This document shows positions 48,008 through 60,100 of a stretch of DNA of 64,000 bases, piece by piece (the stretch's first letter is position 1; each line of letters begins with the position of its first letter). The notes under the pieces are model-generated. The model did no database searches and was not told the origin of the DNA. It saw nothing but the letters and a program-made list of their open reading frames with translations. The position numbers were made by a program, and so were the translations under genes. This DNA comes from Monosporascus cannonballus (taxonomy: Eukaryota; Ascomycota; Sordariomycetes; Xylariales), in assembly GCA_004154925.1 (NCBI GenBank), contig QJNS01000336.1, positions 1-64,000 on the forward strand, given 5' to 3'.

Positions 48008-50153
48008 ATGTTTGAACGCTTGGTATCTGGAACGGCGGGACGGCCGCTACTCAGCATACGATCCGCAACAGGTCGCGGTTGGGGGGAGCATGGCCCCAAG
48101 GCGCAGTGGCTGCTCGACAGGCAGAAGATTCATGAAGCAGCTATCAAACGTTATGCGGCTTCTTTGAGTGCTCTCATCGCGGTTTTTATCGTAGCATACT
48201 GGATAAGGTTCGCCGCCGCTAGACTTCGCTTGACAAAGAGGACCCGTACTCTGATGCCTTTCGCCCTGGTCTCAAGGTACGTAGAAGGAGAGAACGGAAC
48301 CTAACCTTTCGAGATTGTAACTGACATTATATAGAGTGGCGAGGAGGTCATTCATACGTGGCCTACCTGGGTTTACCTCTGCCGGACATGCCATGCTTGT
48401 CGTGGTCTACGTCGCACTCAATGTTACCTTTACTGTGTACGGCATCGAAGACTACAGCCGGCCAACTACTTGGTCGTCCCGCTTAGGGTGGTGAGTACCA
48501 AACTATCCCATCGTCTCAGTATAACCATATATAACCTCATAATATGTAGGATGGCCACTGGGAACATGGTTCTCGTCGTTTTCTTGGCGTTGAAGAACAC
48601 CCCCCTTGCACTCCTAACGCCATACTCTTATGAACAACTCAACGGGCTCCATCAAATCACAGGATATACGACGGTCATCCAAAGTATCGCACACGGGGTT
48701 ATCTATGTGGTCTATTTTGCCAATGCTGGAAGATGGGAGACCCTCCACGAAGACATCGTCATCGTAGCTTGCGTGCTCCTGGTAGCTCTCTTCTTTTCAG
48801 CGATGGCTGGCTTGATACTGAAGCGCCTTAACTACGAGAGTTTCTATATCGTCCACGTCCTCTGTTTCATCGTCATTGTCATTACATTGGGTCTGCATCG
48901 ACCTAAAATCGACCCCGACAAGGTCTTAATCGCTACTTTGCTGATAGCTGCACTGTGGGTTTCAGATCGTCTTATACGGTTCGGTCGACTTGTCTACAGT
49001 GCTGTCAATAACTCAGCTACTGTCTATCCTCTACCAAACGGCGGTACCAGGATAGTCTTCAAGAAGCCGCTTACTCGAGCACGCCCAGGCAAGCATTGCT
49101 ACGTCTGGCTTCCGCAGATCCGTGCTTTCGAGACACACCCTTTCACTATCGTATCCGACGACCCCTTAGAGCTCGTAAGTTACTCTCGAGATATCAAAGC
49201 TTACTTCCCCGTCTTCCTTGCTTCTGAGTGAATAGCCTTTGCGAGCTCTCTCTGGCATATGCCATCTTAAACAGTCACTATATGCTTGTCGCATGCTCAA
49301 CGCGCAAATGCTAACTCTGTGTGTTCCAGGTCATTAATACATATAGTGGTTTTACTAGGGACCTTCATAAGTTCGCTGTTTCAAATCCTGGTGCAACGTT
49401 ACAAGCCTCTCTCGAGGGCCCGTATGGGACCATTCCTGACCCGATGGGTTACGACAAAGTTGTCCTGGTTGCTGGCGGGGCGGGTGCTACATTCACGTTT
49501 GGTCTCGCTGCGGATATGTTACGGCGAATGAATGAGACATCAACGCAGCGAATCGAATTTATCTGGGCCGTACGGAGACATGGTGAGCTGATTGTCCCTC
49601 TTGTACAAACCTGACGTTCACTGACTTGCACTCCCTAGATAACTTGTCTTGGTTCACCCAACACCTGAACAATATTCGGACCCATGTCCACGCTTCCAGA
49701 GTTGCTCTCAAGGTCCATCTCACAAGCATGCCCGCCCCTTCATCGACGGATCGGGCCAGCAATCTCCAGCCAGGAGACGGTTCGGGAAATGCCGGCTACT
49801 CTTTACCTACATCGCCAACCTCACCGTTCGAAAAGGAAACGGGATACCCGCTTTCGCCTAGTATCCCATCGCCTGTCACTCTCTGCGAGGACCCCGAAAA
49901 GGATGTGAACATAAGCGACTCAGATAAATCTTTAGCTAGTTCTAGTTCGACAGAGTTGCCCCTTATTCACGGCAGACCTGACACGGAGGGCCTGATCAGA
50001 GCAGCGGTTCAGTCTGCGGCGAAGGACCAGAGAGTCCTCGTTGCTGTCTGCGGTCCTAATGGGCTGATTGAGAAAGTTCGAAACACGGCAGCTAGCTGCA
50101 TTCGTGTGGGCGGGCCGGCGGTAGAGCTCCATTGTGAGCAGTTCAGTTGGTGA
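48008..50153 (+). CDS. Ferric/cupric reductase transmembrane component (FRE family)
   Basis: Five exons: 48008-48276, 48335-48490, 48550-49174, 49330-49582 and 49639-50153 (1818 nt, 605 aa), all in phase. These plasma-membrane flavocytochromes pass electrons from NADPH through FAD and two hemes to extracellular Fe(III) or Cu(II). Heme ligands are two H-x13-H pairs, His176/His190 (GLHQITGY...SIAHG) and His244/His258 (YIVHVLCF...LGLH). The FAD motif is HPFTIVS (338-344); the NAD(P) loop is VLVAGGAGATFTFGL, and a C-terminal CGPNG motif follows. Helices include LIAVFIVAYWIRFAAA and VIVACVLLVALFFSAMAGLI. A Ser/Pro-rich insert splits the NAD domain, as is common in filamentous fungi. The N-terminus is short: ATG 48008 is the first usable Met, and one more 5' exon is possible. 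Iron regulation is expected, but no GATA cluster was established. Confidence 0.92.
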
Positions 50154-53100
50154 TATATCCTATGCTCATGCGCAGACGGCGTAGGGGCTAGGGTAGAGCG
50201 ATGGAGCTTGCGGCGTTTTGGGTACAGGAGTGTTCTCTACCTCTTCTCGGCGAGTATGATTTATTGTAGTATGCTTTTAGTTGTGTATTATGTTTACGTC
50301 GAAACAGAACTATCAACCATAGCATACGGAGTGACTTGTCCAAGTGTCGTTGGGGCGGGGGGCCCCCTGACGGTGTCTTTCGTTGGTCCGTCCGCCATTG
50401 GCTCCAGAAATCCAGTTACCCGAGGTCGTTTATCCCGGGAAACGTTGGCGAAACAGGGTTATAGATGCACTTAACGGACATCTAGACGGAAAGCCTCTGT
50501 GGTTGTTTTGTCCCTCCGTGAGGTAGTTTCCGTCTCACCCACTAAGCGAACCACCAATTCCCTGATACCTAAGTTAAGAGCTTTGATTCGTTAGGTCGTT
50601 ATACCCCCGCGCGGATATCGATTATGAACTGGCACCATGCTCTCCCTTACCAGAGAACGTTGTGTATATGTATTATCTGAGAAAAACCGGCATCCAAGTC
50701 ACCGCTGTCGGCAAAGGCAGCCGCGCTCCAAGTGTAAGCCTCTTTCCTCTGCGGCACGACCATAAGTGAGGGTTGCGACACCCACGGCCCTCTCTAACGT
50801 GGTTTATTCAACTGATAAAACGAAGGATGACTCTTCAAGAACCATGATCGAAGCTGCTATTGGAAGCTGGATCAGCATCTTCGCTCAATCTCTAGCCGAA
50901 TATATGAATACCTTGCGTCTCTCTGCCTCTCATCGAAACCACGCATACCCGAACGGATCCAAAAAAATTTCAGATCATAGCTGATTGAGCGAAATCCGAG
51001 AAGCCGTAAGCTACGGACTGTGGAAGGGGGGCGTGAGGGGGACGTGAGGGTTGGGACGATCAACTAACGGCATCATACGAAATTACATGTACGTTCAGCT
51101 CCCAAGAATGGGTCTACATACCGCCGCGAGGTCCTCTAAATCTAGCATAGTAAGCTAGTGGATTCCATTTTACTGCTAGTGGTCATGATGAGCTTTTCTT
51201 TCTGTACATAGAAGCTCTCCCGCAGTTGCTGTTGTCACATTCTTGCCTGGTACCTTAATGAGAAATAGGGGCAACTGGTCTACTGTACGGAGTACACGCG
51301 GGCAGGTGGGAAGGGAAAAGGTTTCATTCCTGCGATATAGACTCACATGCAGAGACGAATTTGCTCGTTGGAGCCCTTTGCTATGTAATACGCGCGAATC
51401 TCTGACTACGTGGATGTGCGCAGGGACGGGCCTCCTGTCCTAGAGTGCAAGCGAGATCCCTGCAGAACACTAGATACGGTTGACTATGACTTCATGAGCT
51501 TACACCGACGGAACGTCCTGGTCCGGTACTACGGCCAACGACGCTGTATAGATGCATTATGCCGCATAAGGCTACATGATCATTGAACATGGCAAGCGGT
51601 CCAATCCCGTGTCAGTAATAAACCGCTAGGCGCGGAGTGAATCGGCTCTTGCATGGCTTTGAACCTCCAACGCCTAGCTTCTTACCTCAACTCACTGGGA
51701 ATTAGATTATCATGCATTCGCCGGCGCCACATGGTTCTCGAGTGTCTCTAGTTACAGGCTAGCTTACGAAGTATAGATAAGAATCATCCATCTTCACTGA
51801 ATATACCCATCTACTATGCTTGAGTGCTTTGGTAGCCGCGGTATTTGTAACCCGACACATAACTATCGCTGGATCAACGGCAATCCCCTACGAGGTCGCC
51901 AACGCCATCCTCCACAAGTGAGCGTGTCACTTCATTGAAATTCATGTTGCCTAGTGCCTACGCGACCAAGAGTCTTGGCTCGTTCTACCTAACTTATATG
52001 AACACATTATATAACCTGATAAGTGTTCTACATGTGACAGCGCATGTTTGTGCTATATAAATCAACTACCGGACGAGCGGTCTGGACCAGGGCCAAAGCC
52101 CGGCGAACAACCGCTAAGCGCGAAGCGCTAAACTCGCCAGGATAAAGCCTAGATAAGTACTTGAACGGCGCTTCCCAAGCATTGTTATGCCGTTACGGTG
52201 TAAGGCGGTGTTCAGCAATTTGCGAATACAGGGGATTCGAGTCCGCTTTCTTGCGCGGATTTGTTAGACTTGATTGCAGCCTAGGGCCCAAACTGGGGCC
52301 AGTGGGCGACGTTGAGACTGTGTATATACCCGTGCCCCGTGTGGAAGAAGACCAGTTGATAGATGGATCGTATATGGGATACGTATTCGGTTAGGCGATC
52401 ATAGTACTGTCATGCCATGCTCTGGCGTCCAACTGCAGTGGACATATACTTATAGCGAAGACAGATAATTCAGGTGTGCATGAGGAGCAGCACGCATTTT
52501 TTTCAAACCGTAAGTCCCCCTCGGTAACCATGGGCCCCGTCGACATACCCAACGATGCCGGCGTTGGGCCTTGCTCGGAATATACCGACTTTGCCCCTCC
52601 AGATCTGCTAGCTCATTGACGACGAGCAGTTGCTGATGGGCTGTGGACTCGACCCTATCCACTCACACTACCGGCCGACGGTCGAGATACGGCCTAGCCT
52701 TTGCGTCTTTTCTGAGCCTCAAAGCAGCCCCCGAAATGCTGCAATGCAACCTTGCTCTTGCGGGCTCAGGTTCCGAAAAGAGCGGAGAACCCACTGCCCA
52801 GGTTTTACTTCGGCGTTCTCCAATTCCTCTACCCCAACTTCCACGATGGCGGCCCGCCTCTCCGGTTCGCACGTTGTGCCACGATCGGATACCCACCCCT
52901 TGTAGAATTCACCCCAGGTCTTGTTCAGCTGCACGTTGTTCGGCGCCATTAACTCTAATAGGGCCCCGCGATGCGCTACTGAATCCCAGCCGCCCAGGAA
53001 ATTTATACCGCATGTTATGAACGCTAGGCACTGAGTATAGAACGATGGACAGAGTACGGGGTAATCATAGGGCTCTCTATTAAAGAACTCGATCAACTCG

Positions 53101-53173
53101 ACTCATAATCCGTCTTGCTCTTCTTTATCCTTTCCTTTCTGACCACTTTCCCTTTCTAACTGTTATTTACCCA
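50154..53173. other. Gene-free region, 3 kb
   Basis: No gene could be built. A minus-strand frame at about 53096-52719 (125 codons, no ATG at its start) contains a plausible stretch (GQWVLRSFRNLSPQEQG) but cannot be extended or recognised. Confidence 0.4.
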
Positions 53174-53488
53174 ATGCCCTCGGGGTTCCCGCGTCCCCGA
53201 ACCTGACAGACCTGTGTACCTAACTTACGCACGCCGAGAGCACCTGACTTGGCCGGCTCTTCGACGGACCTGCCAAGAGACCCCAATTCTGCACCTTCTC
53301 CGCACGCTTCGTCAAGTGCCACTGCAATACAACACTTCGTGGTCGAGCGGATCAGCGCTGAAGAATTTCTGGCGCATAGGGAGGGAGCTAATGGGTATCG
53401 ACGCGAGCTAAGAAAGAAACGGCCCGTTACGTGGAAAGGAGAGGGGGGCCACCAGACAAACCAAGCTCGGTACTGCATCACCCGTTGA
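53174..53488 (+). pseudogene. Possible small gene with early in-frame TGA
   Basis: ATG 53174 follows a CT-rich leader and starts MPSGFPRPRT, then meets TGA at 53204-53206. The same frame continues for 93 codons with coding-like composition (DLPRDPNSAPSPHASSSATA, VERISAEEFLAHREGANGYR, KRPVTWKGEGGHQTNQARY) to a TGA. A CGA (Arg) to TGA change would explain the break. No family is recognised and the same interval also has an open antisense frame, so this remains weak. Confidence 0.25.
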
Positions 53489-54095
53489 CCGTGTGAAATG
53501 GCCGTTCTCCTATATTGACAGGGGTTCGACCATCGAGCAATTAAGCACAAGCATCTCATAATAGATTAGAGCAAGGGGGCCTGCTGGGGACTTATTGTGG
53601 CGCCGTGCATGCCGATGTCGATTCGATTCGAAGTGCTGCAAGGTTGAAAAGAGGGTTGGTTGGCTGGGGTTGTTTTACTAGTAAACCACTCAAGACATGA
53701 CTTCCACTCTCGAAAATGCATGTTGCTTTGTATAGAGGTACACACTACAGCTTGTCCAACAACACGAGGCTATCTAGAAGTTGTACTCTTAATCGCTGAA
53801 CGTTTCACATATAAGCTAGTCTTACATACACCTTATCTCGTCGCCGCCGTTTTTATAGAAGTAGACATAGTGGGTAAACCGAGGATGTCCAAACGCCTAG
53901 CTTCCGCTGCCAAAGGTGGTCGAATCCCCTAGACCGAATATCGACCAATCAATGATGAACATGATCGCTCTTTCTTCTGAACTCCAAACGCTTAGCCGTA
54001 TCGTATCATTGCCCTCCATTCATAATCTCGTCAAAACAATGCAGCGCTCCCCGTAACTGGATGCTCTGGAAAGAAAATAGCAGGCGACGGCGTGA
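53489..54095. other. Intergenic, 3' flank of the Zn2Cys6 gene
   Basis: About 600 bases containing no recognisable feature. The part nearest 54095 is the presumed 3' untranslated region of the transcription factor. Confidence 0.5.
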
Positions 54096-57000
54096 CTATC
54101 CCTGTGCGCCGGCTAGGAAGAAGTCGAGCTCATTGCCCTGTCCTATAGCGTGCTCGCTTTCCGCAAGTTGTTCCAGAAGACTTAGGAAGGGGTCTTTCTC
54201 CTCGCCAGAGCCTGTGCCAGTGCTGCCGTTATGACTGTGCGCCCCCGGGCTTGGCGCGATATTGCCTTTGCGACCTTCCTCCCCATGCCATCCTGCTGGA
54301 GAAGAAAACGCGCTCGTCGGGACGGTTCCGAACATTGGGTCGTAACCGCCAAGGGTATTTCCATGTTCTCCTGCAGGACCGGGTGTTGCGTAGTGATAGG
54401 GGGGCGAGAACGGAGTGGTCGCCAGCGCTGTTATCTGCTGGGCTGGCTGTGGCGGGGAAACTCCAAATCCTGCAGCCGCAGCCGCCGCAGCAGCCGCGCT
54501 GGCGGCGGCGTCTTCCATCGGGTTTCGTATTTGGGTCAAAGACTGCCCGAGATGGCCAGACATTTGCTCGGAGTGTGGGGCCAGAGACGGTGGACTGTGC
54601 AATATGGGCGCCGAATGCGGACCGGTCGAGAAGGAAAACTGGCGAGGTCGACCACTAGGGATAGTCAGTGCTGGAGATAGAGGTGAATTGTTTGTGCCGT
54701 TGTTAAAGGGCCCAATGCTCCGAATGTCTGGCCGTTTCCGTCCAAGACTCGCGGTGTTTTTCCGTTTGAGGTTGGGCCTCTCCTGCGCAACATTGGAAGC
54801 GCCGTTCGTGCGAGGGGCGTATAAGTCATATCCCGTATACGTGTCTGTAGTAAAGTCGACGACGACGTCTGCGAGGCTGACGTTGGCGGCGTCGAAAGTG
54901 AATGTCTGCCCACCCGGCCCACCAATATTTGAATATCGATCAAAGAAGTCCTCGAGGTGGAACACCGGAGAGTATCTCATAGGATTATTTGCAAGGCTCT
55001 TGACAAGCTCAATGTGGGCGTTGTAAATGCCTTGCAGGGTCTCCCGTTGATGCTGTACGCTCGCCCAGGCATATCTCAGCTCGCTAAGCTGCTGCATTTC
55101 GCGGGACAGGAACTCGGATGAAGACGCAAACGCGCCCGTATCCCAATTCAGCCCATTCTTCTTGTAGTGTGCTCCATGTATATGCACAGTGCCGGCCGTG
55201 CAGATGCAGTAACCTACGAAGGCCGGCCATTCTATAGAGCCAGTCTGTTTGCCGAGCTCCACTAGCTCGGCAATCGCGTTGGCATGTAAAAAGCACATAT
55301 TGGTAGCTTCTATTTGCCAGGATTGGTGTTGACCCGTACCAGCGAGCTCAGCCAGGTCGATTGGGAGAAATGGCCTGTATATAAGACAGTGAATCAGATG
55401 GTATATGAGTTTGCTGAGGACGAGGACTGTCGAATCAGGCTGGCCAAAGAGAATATCCACGCTGGAAAACACGTCTTCAGTTCCCGAGGCCCAGACGTCC
55501 AGATCTTGCCGGATTTTGGACAAATTCGAAAGCGCATGCCAGGGGAAGTGAGAATCGCCTTTGACGCCGCCGGAAGCGAGATACCTGTTCGTGATCCCTA
55601 ATATGCGGCTTATATCGATCAACATACCGCTGCTCCCCTGGGATCTCTTCCCACAACCCTGCAAATAATGTAAATTCGAGCCGCTCTGGAAAAACTCGCC
55701 CTCTATCGGTAAAGCCGCTGGGTTTGGAGACCAACACGGAAGCCGTAAAAGAATGGTTTTATCACTTATGAGACATGGCCGTTTCGACCCGCAGGCCATA
55801 AACCTGTCGAGCAGATAACATGACCAGAATAAACGTCTCCTCATTTCACGTTCTACTGCTGTGATGCTGGCGTGCATGCTAACCTCTCTATGGAGTTCGA
55901 GCGCGATGGCCATACCCACGGCGTTTGCTATATTTTGCATCAGCGTACGCTCATGTTTCACTCAGTTCGCGAATGCAGTAGACGAGGAGCAGTGGGGGAA
56001 ACTACTAGATAGACACCTACTCATTAACATGTACGCCTTCCGGCCCTTGCCCGCCGCAGTAAAAGCAATCACGAGCAAAAGCAGAGCTTGGAGCGCGTCT
56101 ATCGATGGCTCATCCAGCTCGATCTCGCTCCTCGATCGTGCAGCGTAATCCTCGCTTAACTTGACCGCAGTCTGGTAGCCAGCGGGATGAGGTGTGTACC
56201 TGAGATGATCTTAGAGCTGTGTACGGGCCGCCAAATAGCGATACTTACCGAGCACCAACAGAGTATACGGCATGGACCAAGTAATTAGGGAGTTGGTTGA
56301 GCTGTAACCGTTGTCGTACAGATGACTCGTCGAGGACGTGATAGGGCTTTGCATGAAATCGGGTGAAATAGGTATCAAGAAGCGCGTCCGCCTGGACTCC
56401 AGGCGAAAGCTCGCTAGTAGCCGTGGGGGGAAGCCCCGCCGTTTCTGTAGGAGCGTCTGTTGCTTGAGCGGTGTCTAAAGCCGGACGCTTCGGCTTTGGC
56501 TCTAGTGTTACGGTTCCAGCTTCTGCGGCTGCAGACGCATCGGCACCCGAAGTCAGCTCTTCTGCCGTGGTGGGTGGTGTTTCGTCAGTTGTCGGCGAGG
56601 TCTCTGAATTCTTCTGGTCCTTGAGCCGTGCCTCAAGCCCGTCGACCCTCTTGAGTAGTGCTTCTAACACATCTGTCTTCGGACCTCGTTTCTTCGGTAC
56701 GGCATCTGCAGATGAGAAACCGTGATATCAGCTCACGTCCAATTCCGTAAACGGGAACCCCTACAGGGCTGGCATGGAAGAACATTCGGTTCACGCACCG
56801 TATATGCACGGACACTGGAATACCTGGCAAGCCTCGCAAGCAGGACGCAGACGGTTGCACTTAATCTATGCGATGACATGCCATGTTAGATCCAATCGTA
56901 AGTTCGTCTCGGCCATATGTAGGTCGTAGGCTCCGACAGAGTCCCAAGGGCTCGGAAACAAACCTTACGCTTCCTACAAGACTTGCAGTTCATGGACTCG

Positions 57001-57131
57001 CGGGGCTCATTGCTCATGCGCCGAGTTGGCAGACGCTCGATGCCGACCTGTGGCCGCGACATAGCAACTGTATGAATTCCGGGAAGAGGCGCCACACTCA
57101 TATTCATCGGTTCGATAGCTGATATGCTCAT
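54096..57131 (-). CDS. Zn2Cys6 transcription factor with fungal-specific regulatory domain
   Basis: Five exons: 57131-56964, 56865-56799, 56705-56249, 56199-56021 and 55927-54096 (2703 nt, 900 aa), all in phase. The zinc cluster spans residues 49-76 with exact C-x2-C-x6-C-x6-C-x2-C-x6-C spacing ([12 protein letters not shown]... [11 protein letters not shown]). It is cut by the first intron after RKRK. Next come a basic linker ([11 protein letters not shown]), a leucine-rich dimerisation helix ([17 protein letters not shown]) and an acidic Ala/Thr-rich spacer. The fungal transcription factor domain follows ([64 protein letters not shown]). The tail is disordered, with an alanine run (about 11) and glycine/serine-rich stretches, ending [11 protein letters not shown]. 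The first two donors (GTTTGT, GTGCGT) are weak but in phase. Target genes are unknown, and no adjacent metabolic gene suggests one. Confidence 0.9.
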
Positions 57132-60100
57132 CCCAATCGAGTCTGGACCCAAGCGACCTGCGATATATTCCCACTAGATAGGCCTCTCCTGCTATGTCGC
57201 CGGTTCTGCCGTTGGATCTCTCTTACGGTAGCAATTGTCTTTGAGCGCTGCGAAGTTCCGTGTAACATGAACAACTTAGTCATTCTTCCATTCGGGGGAT
57301 GCTGAACAATTTGGCTTGCAATCCAGTCGGCGGCAGAGCGTCAACAAGAGGTGGGCAGGATTCAAGCGTATCTCATACGCCCACGGTATCTACGTATACA
57401 TAGATGCGAGGAACTGAACAGTTAGCAGACTGAACCTAATAAGGTATCGACAGCTACTCCTTACGAGTGCCTTCTTACTCCTAGGGAAATTTGGGGTACA
57501 TGAGACGCTACGGATCAGGGGAGAAGAACGGTGTGGAGGTGGCTAGTGTCCGACTGGGGTCTCCAGGATCATTGATGGGCTGCTGCTCGACATGCCTGCT
57601 CAACACGCTAGCATGCCCCAGGTCTGCCTTTTACACGCGTAGCTCTTCGGGTGGGGAGGGCTTCACATCATCGCGGGGGATATACTCAGTCTGGAGAACT
57701 AGTCCATATTGGACGTAAGTTCGAATCGAGCAAATTGAAGGGAAAGCGATGGGGCTCCGCAGACAACGCGACCAAGACCTCGCTAGAAGGGCCCGACTAC
57801 CGCAATTACCCTCGGCATCCATCGAGGTTCAAGGGGCGAGGGGGTGGAGGATAGCGGGCGTGTGGAGGAAGCATCTTGGAGGCTTCGGCGACAGGGTTAA
57901 TGAAAGGGCGCTCCGATGAGGGTCCGCTGCCTGCGTGCATACGCAGTTATAGGTCAGCCGGCTCTCAGCAATGCTGGCAAGGTCGTACTGTAGGCAGCGA
58001 AACGCCGGCTCCACTGGCTTAAACGACCCTATCAGAACGGCTACCGGCCTGGTGATCCCCGAAGTTGCCATCCGGTCGATTTTAGCATGCAAATACGAAG
58101 TTCTCAATCTTCAAGTTAGACCAAACAACAAGACCAATGCGTAAGTACTTAGTAAGCCAGATGTGTAGTTTGGCATCCCAGCTCAGGTTAAGGGAAGCTA
58201 TGCGCCACCAGCCTTCCGTACCCCCGGCCTGAAGAACCGGGAGCCAAGCCCGTCCGATTTGACTAGTTTGCCTCAGCAGTTGAAGAGCGCCAGACAAGCT
58301 GGACTTGGTTGAGCGAACAGCGACTGGGGACACCAAAACCGTGCCTCACACTTACTGTACTTCAGTAATCCGTAAGTGCTGCCAAATGGCACGGACTTCG
58401 GTCTGCCATAGCTTGTTCATGCTTAAACAGGTTTCGCAAACTGGAAAGGTGAGAGGGGAAATCCTTGTCTCCAAGCTGCGAGCATTATTAAACACCATTG
58501 CCTAGCCTTCCTCCTCATAGCATCCACGGAACTCCTCAAGGCCCCGCAGAGCAATGCCCCGTGAATGCGGAGCATAGAGACATGCCGATATTTGAAAGTG
58601 TGGTGAGGGTGACAGTGGTACCCCTCTCCTTTGTGATGCGTTATGTGCCACCCCGACATGACTATTCCCCTCGTGATGTTGGGCTTCTTACAATGGCCAA
58701 TTGGTGCTCCGGCAATGCATCCACCTGCATGCCTCAGCAGAAGCCTTGAAGCTTGTTTAGGCTTATTGAACAATGCACCCCGAGTGACGCACAATTACAC
58801 CCCTACAGAGGACTTCACCCGAAGGAACGCCTCCTTCTAGAATCTCGGTAATCTAGAGATGGAATGTATCCACAGCAATAATAGTTGTGCTAAGAACACC
58901 TCACTTTCTGCCAGGTGTCGACGCTCCGCCCGGATGCTTAACACCTCCGTACACATTTAACCCCTTTGGTAATAACTCCATAACCATTATATAGATTATG
59001 GGCAGTACTTCGACATTACGTCTCATACTACTTAAGAATAGGGTCTTTAAAGTTGATTTAATTTTGCAATTCATCCTGGTAGAGAAACCTATAAAAGAAA
59101 TTAAGAGTATGAAAGGGTGGAAGCATCTCTACTGAACTATTAGGCTCCTGCTAGTAGAACTACCCCACCTAGAGAGGCAAAGAAGGCTGAAGCCGTAGCT
59201 AAGTCTCAAGGGTTACATATTAAAAAGGTGGAAATAAGGGAGTTTTTTTTTTTAAAAAAAAAGGCATATGGAGTACGCCTCAGTAACGCCTCATATACGA
59301 GGGTGCTTGAGCTACAACCTTCGTCGGGAGCAGTTCGCGCAGAACTTAATCATCTAACTAGCTGACTTCATTCCGATTGATGCCAAGATATGGTTCTAGG
59401 TTGTTTCTGGAACGTCTCAAGGCAAGGAAAGAGGAAGGTGCAGAATCATGAAAACTGTCTCTAGATGTGTCTGTATGCTTGCATGCGTGTTTGTTCTATA
59501 TGCAGGAGTCTTCTCCGCCGAGTATACCTTGCGAGTAAGATAGAAATGTAGGAACGAAGTGCCAGGGAAGAGCTTAGAACCCGGTGAGCTCCCCTTCCGA
59601 GCTTAATCGATGACAAAATCTATGGGGTGTCTGATAGAGTTCAGGCCGGTAGTTGGACGCAATCGATAAATGCCTTTTAGGTAGGTAACATTGAGGGCGA
59701 AGCTTCAACGCCGAACAGGTACGTGACAGAGAACATATCATCTCAAAGGCGTCCCGAATGGAGCGTTGTATAACGAACGAGGCAACTACAAGTCTGACGG
59801 ATGAAGCTATCTTGTAGACACTGCAGCGGAAGCAGAACGGGACGTCTAGCTCCGTTAGAACGCGACCTCTGTTCTTTATAACATCACGGCCGAGAGTGTT
59901 CGGAGATGCTGCAGATAAGTTCGTCTTGCCTGTTATGTCCCAGAAGAGCAGAGATCGAGCAAAGTAGGGCAAGTCGGACGAATCAGATCCTACCCATGCA
60001 GATCGGACTTGGACAAGGTTCTACCGAAGTGCATACACGTTAGCCGCGCCAATAGAAAAAGCCTTTGTTCAATATTCCTTTCCCCGCGTTGGCTACGACG

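Noticed and set aside
52719..53096. 125-codon minus-strand frame
   Set aside because: No ATG at the start, frame closes without family features, and neighbouring frames are equally open.
54415..55026. 203-codon frame antisense to the Zn2Cys6 gene
   Set aside because: Includes an Ala run that mirrors the GCN repeats of the real gene; no independent support.
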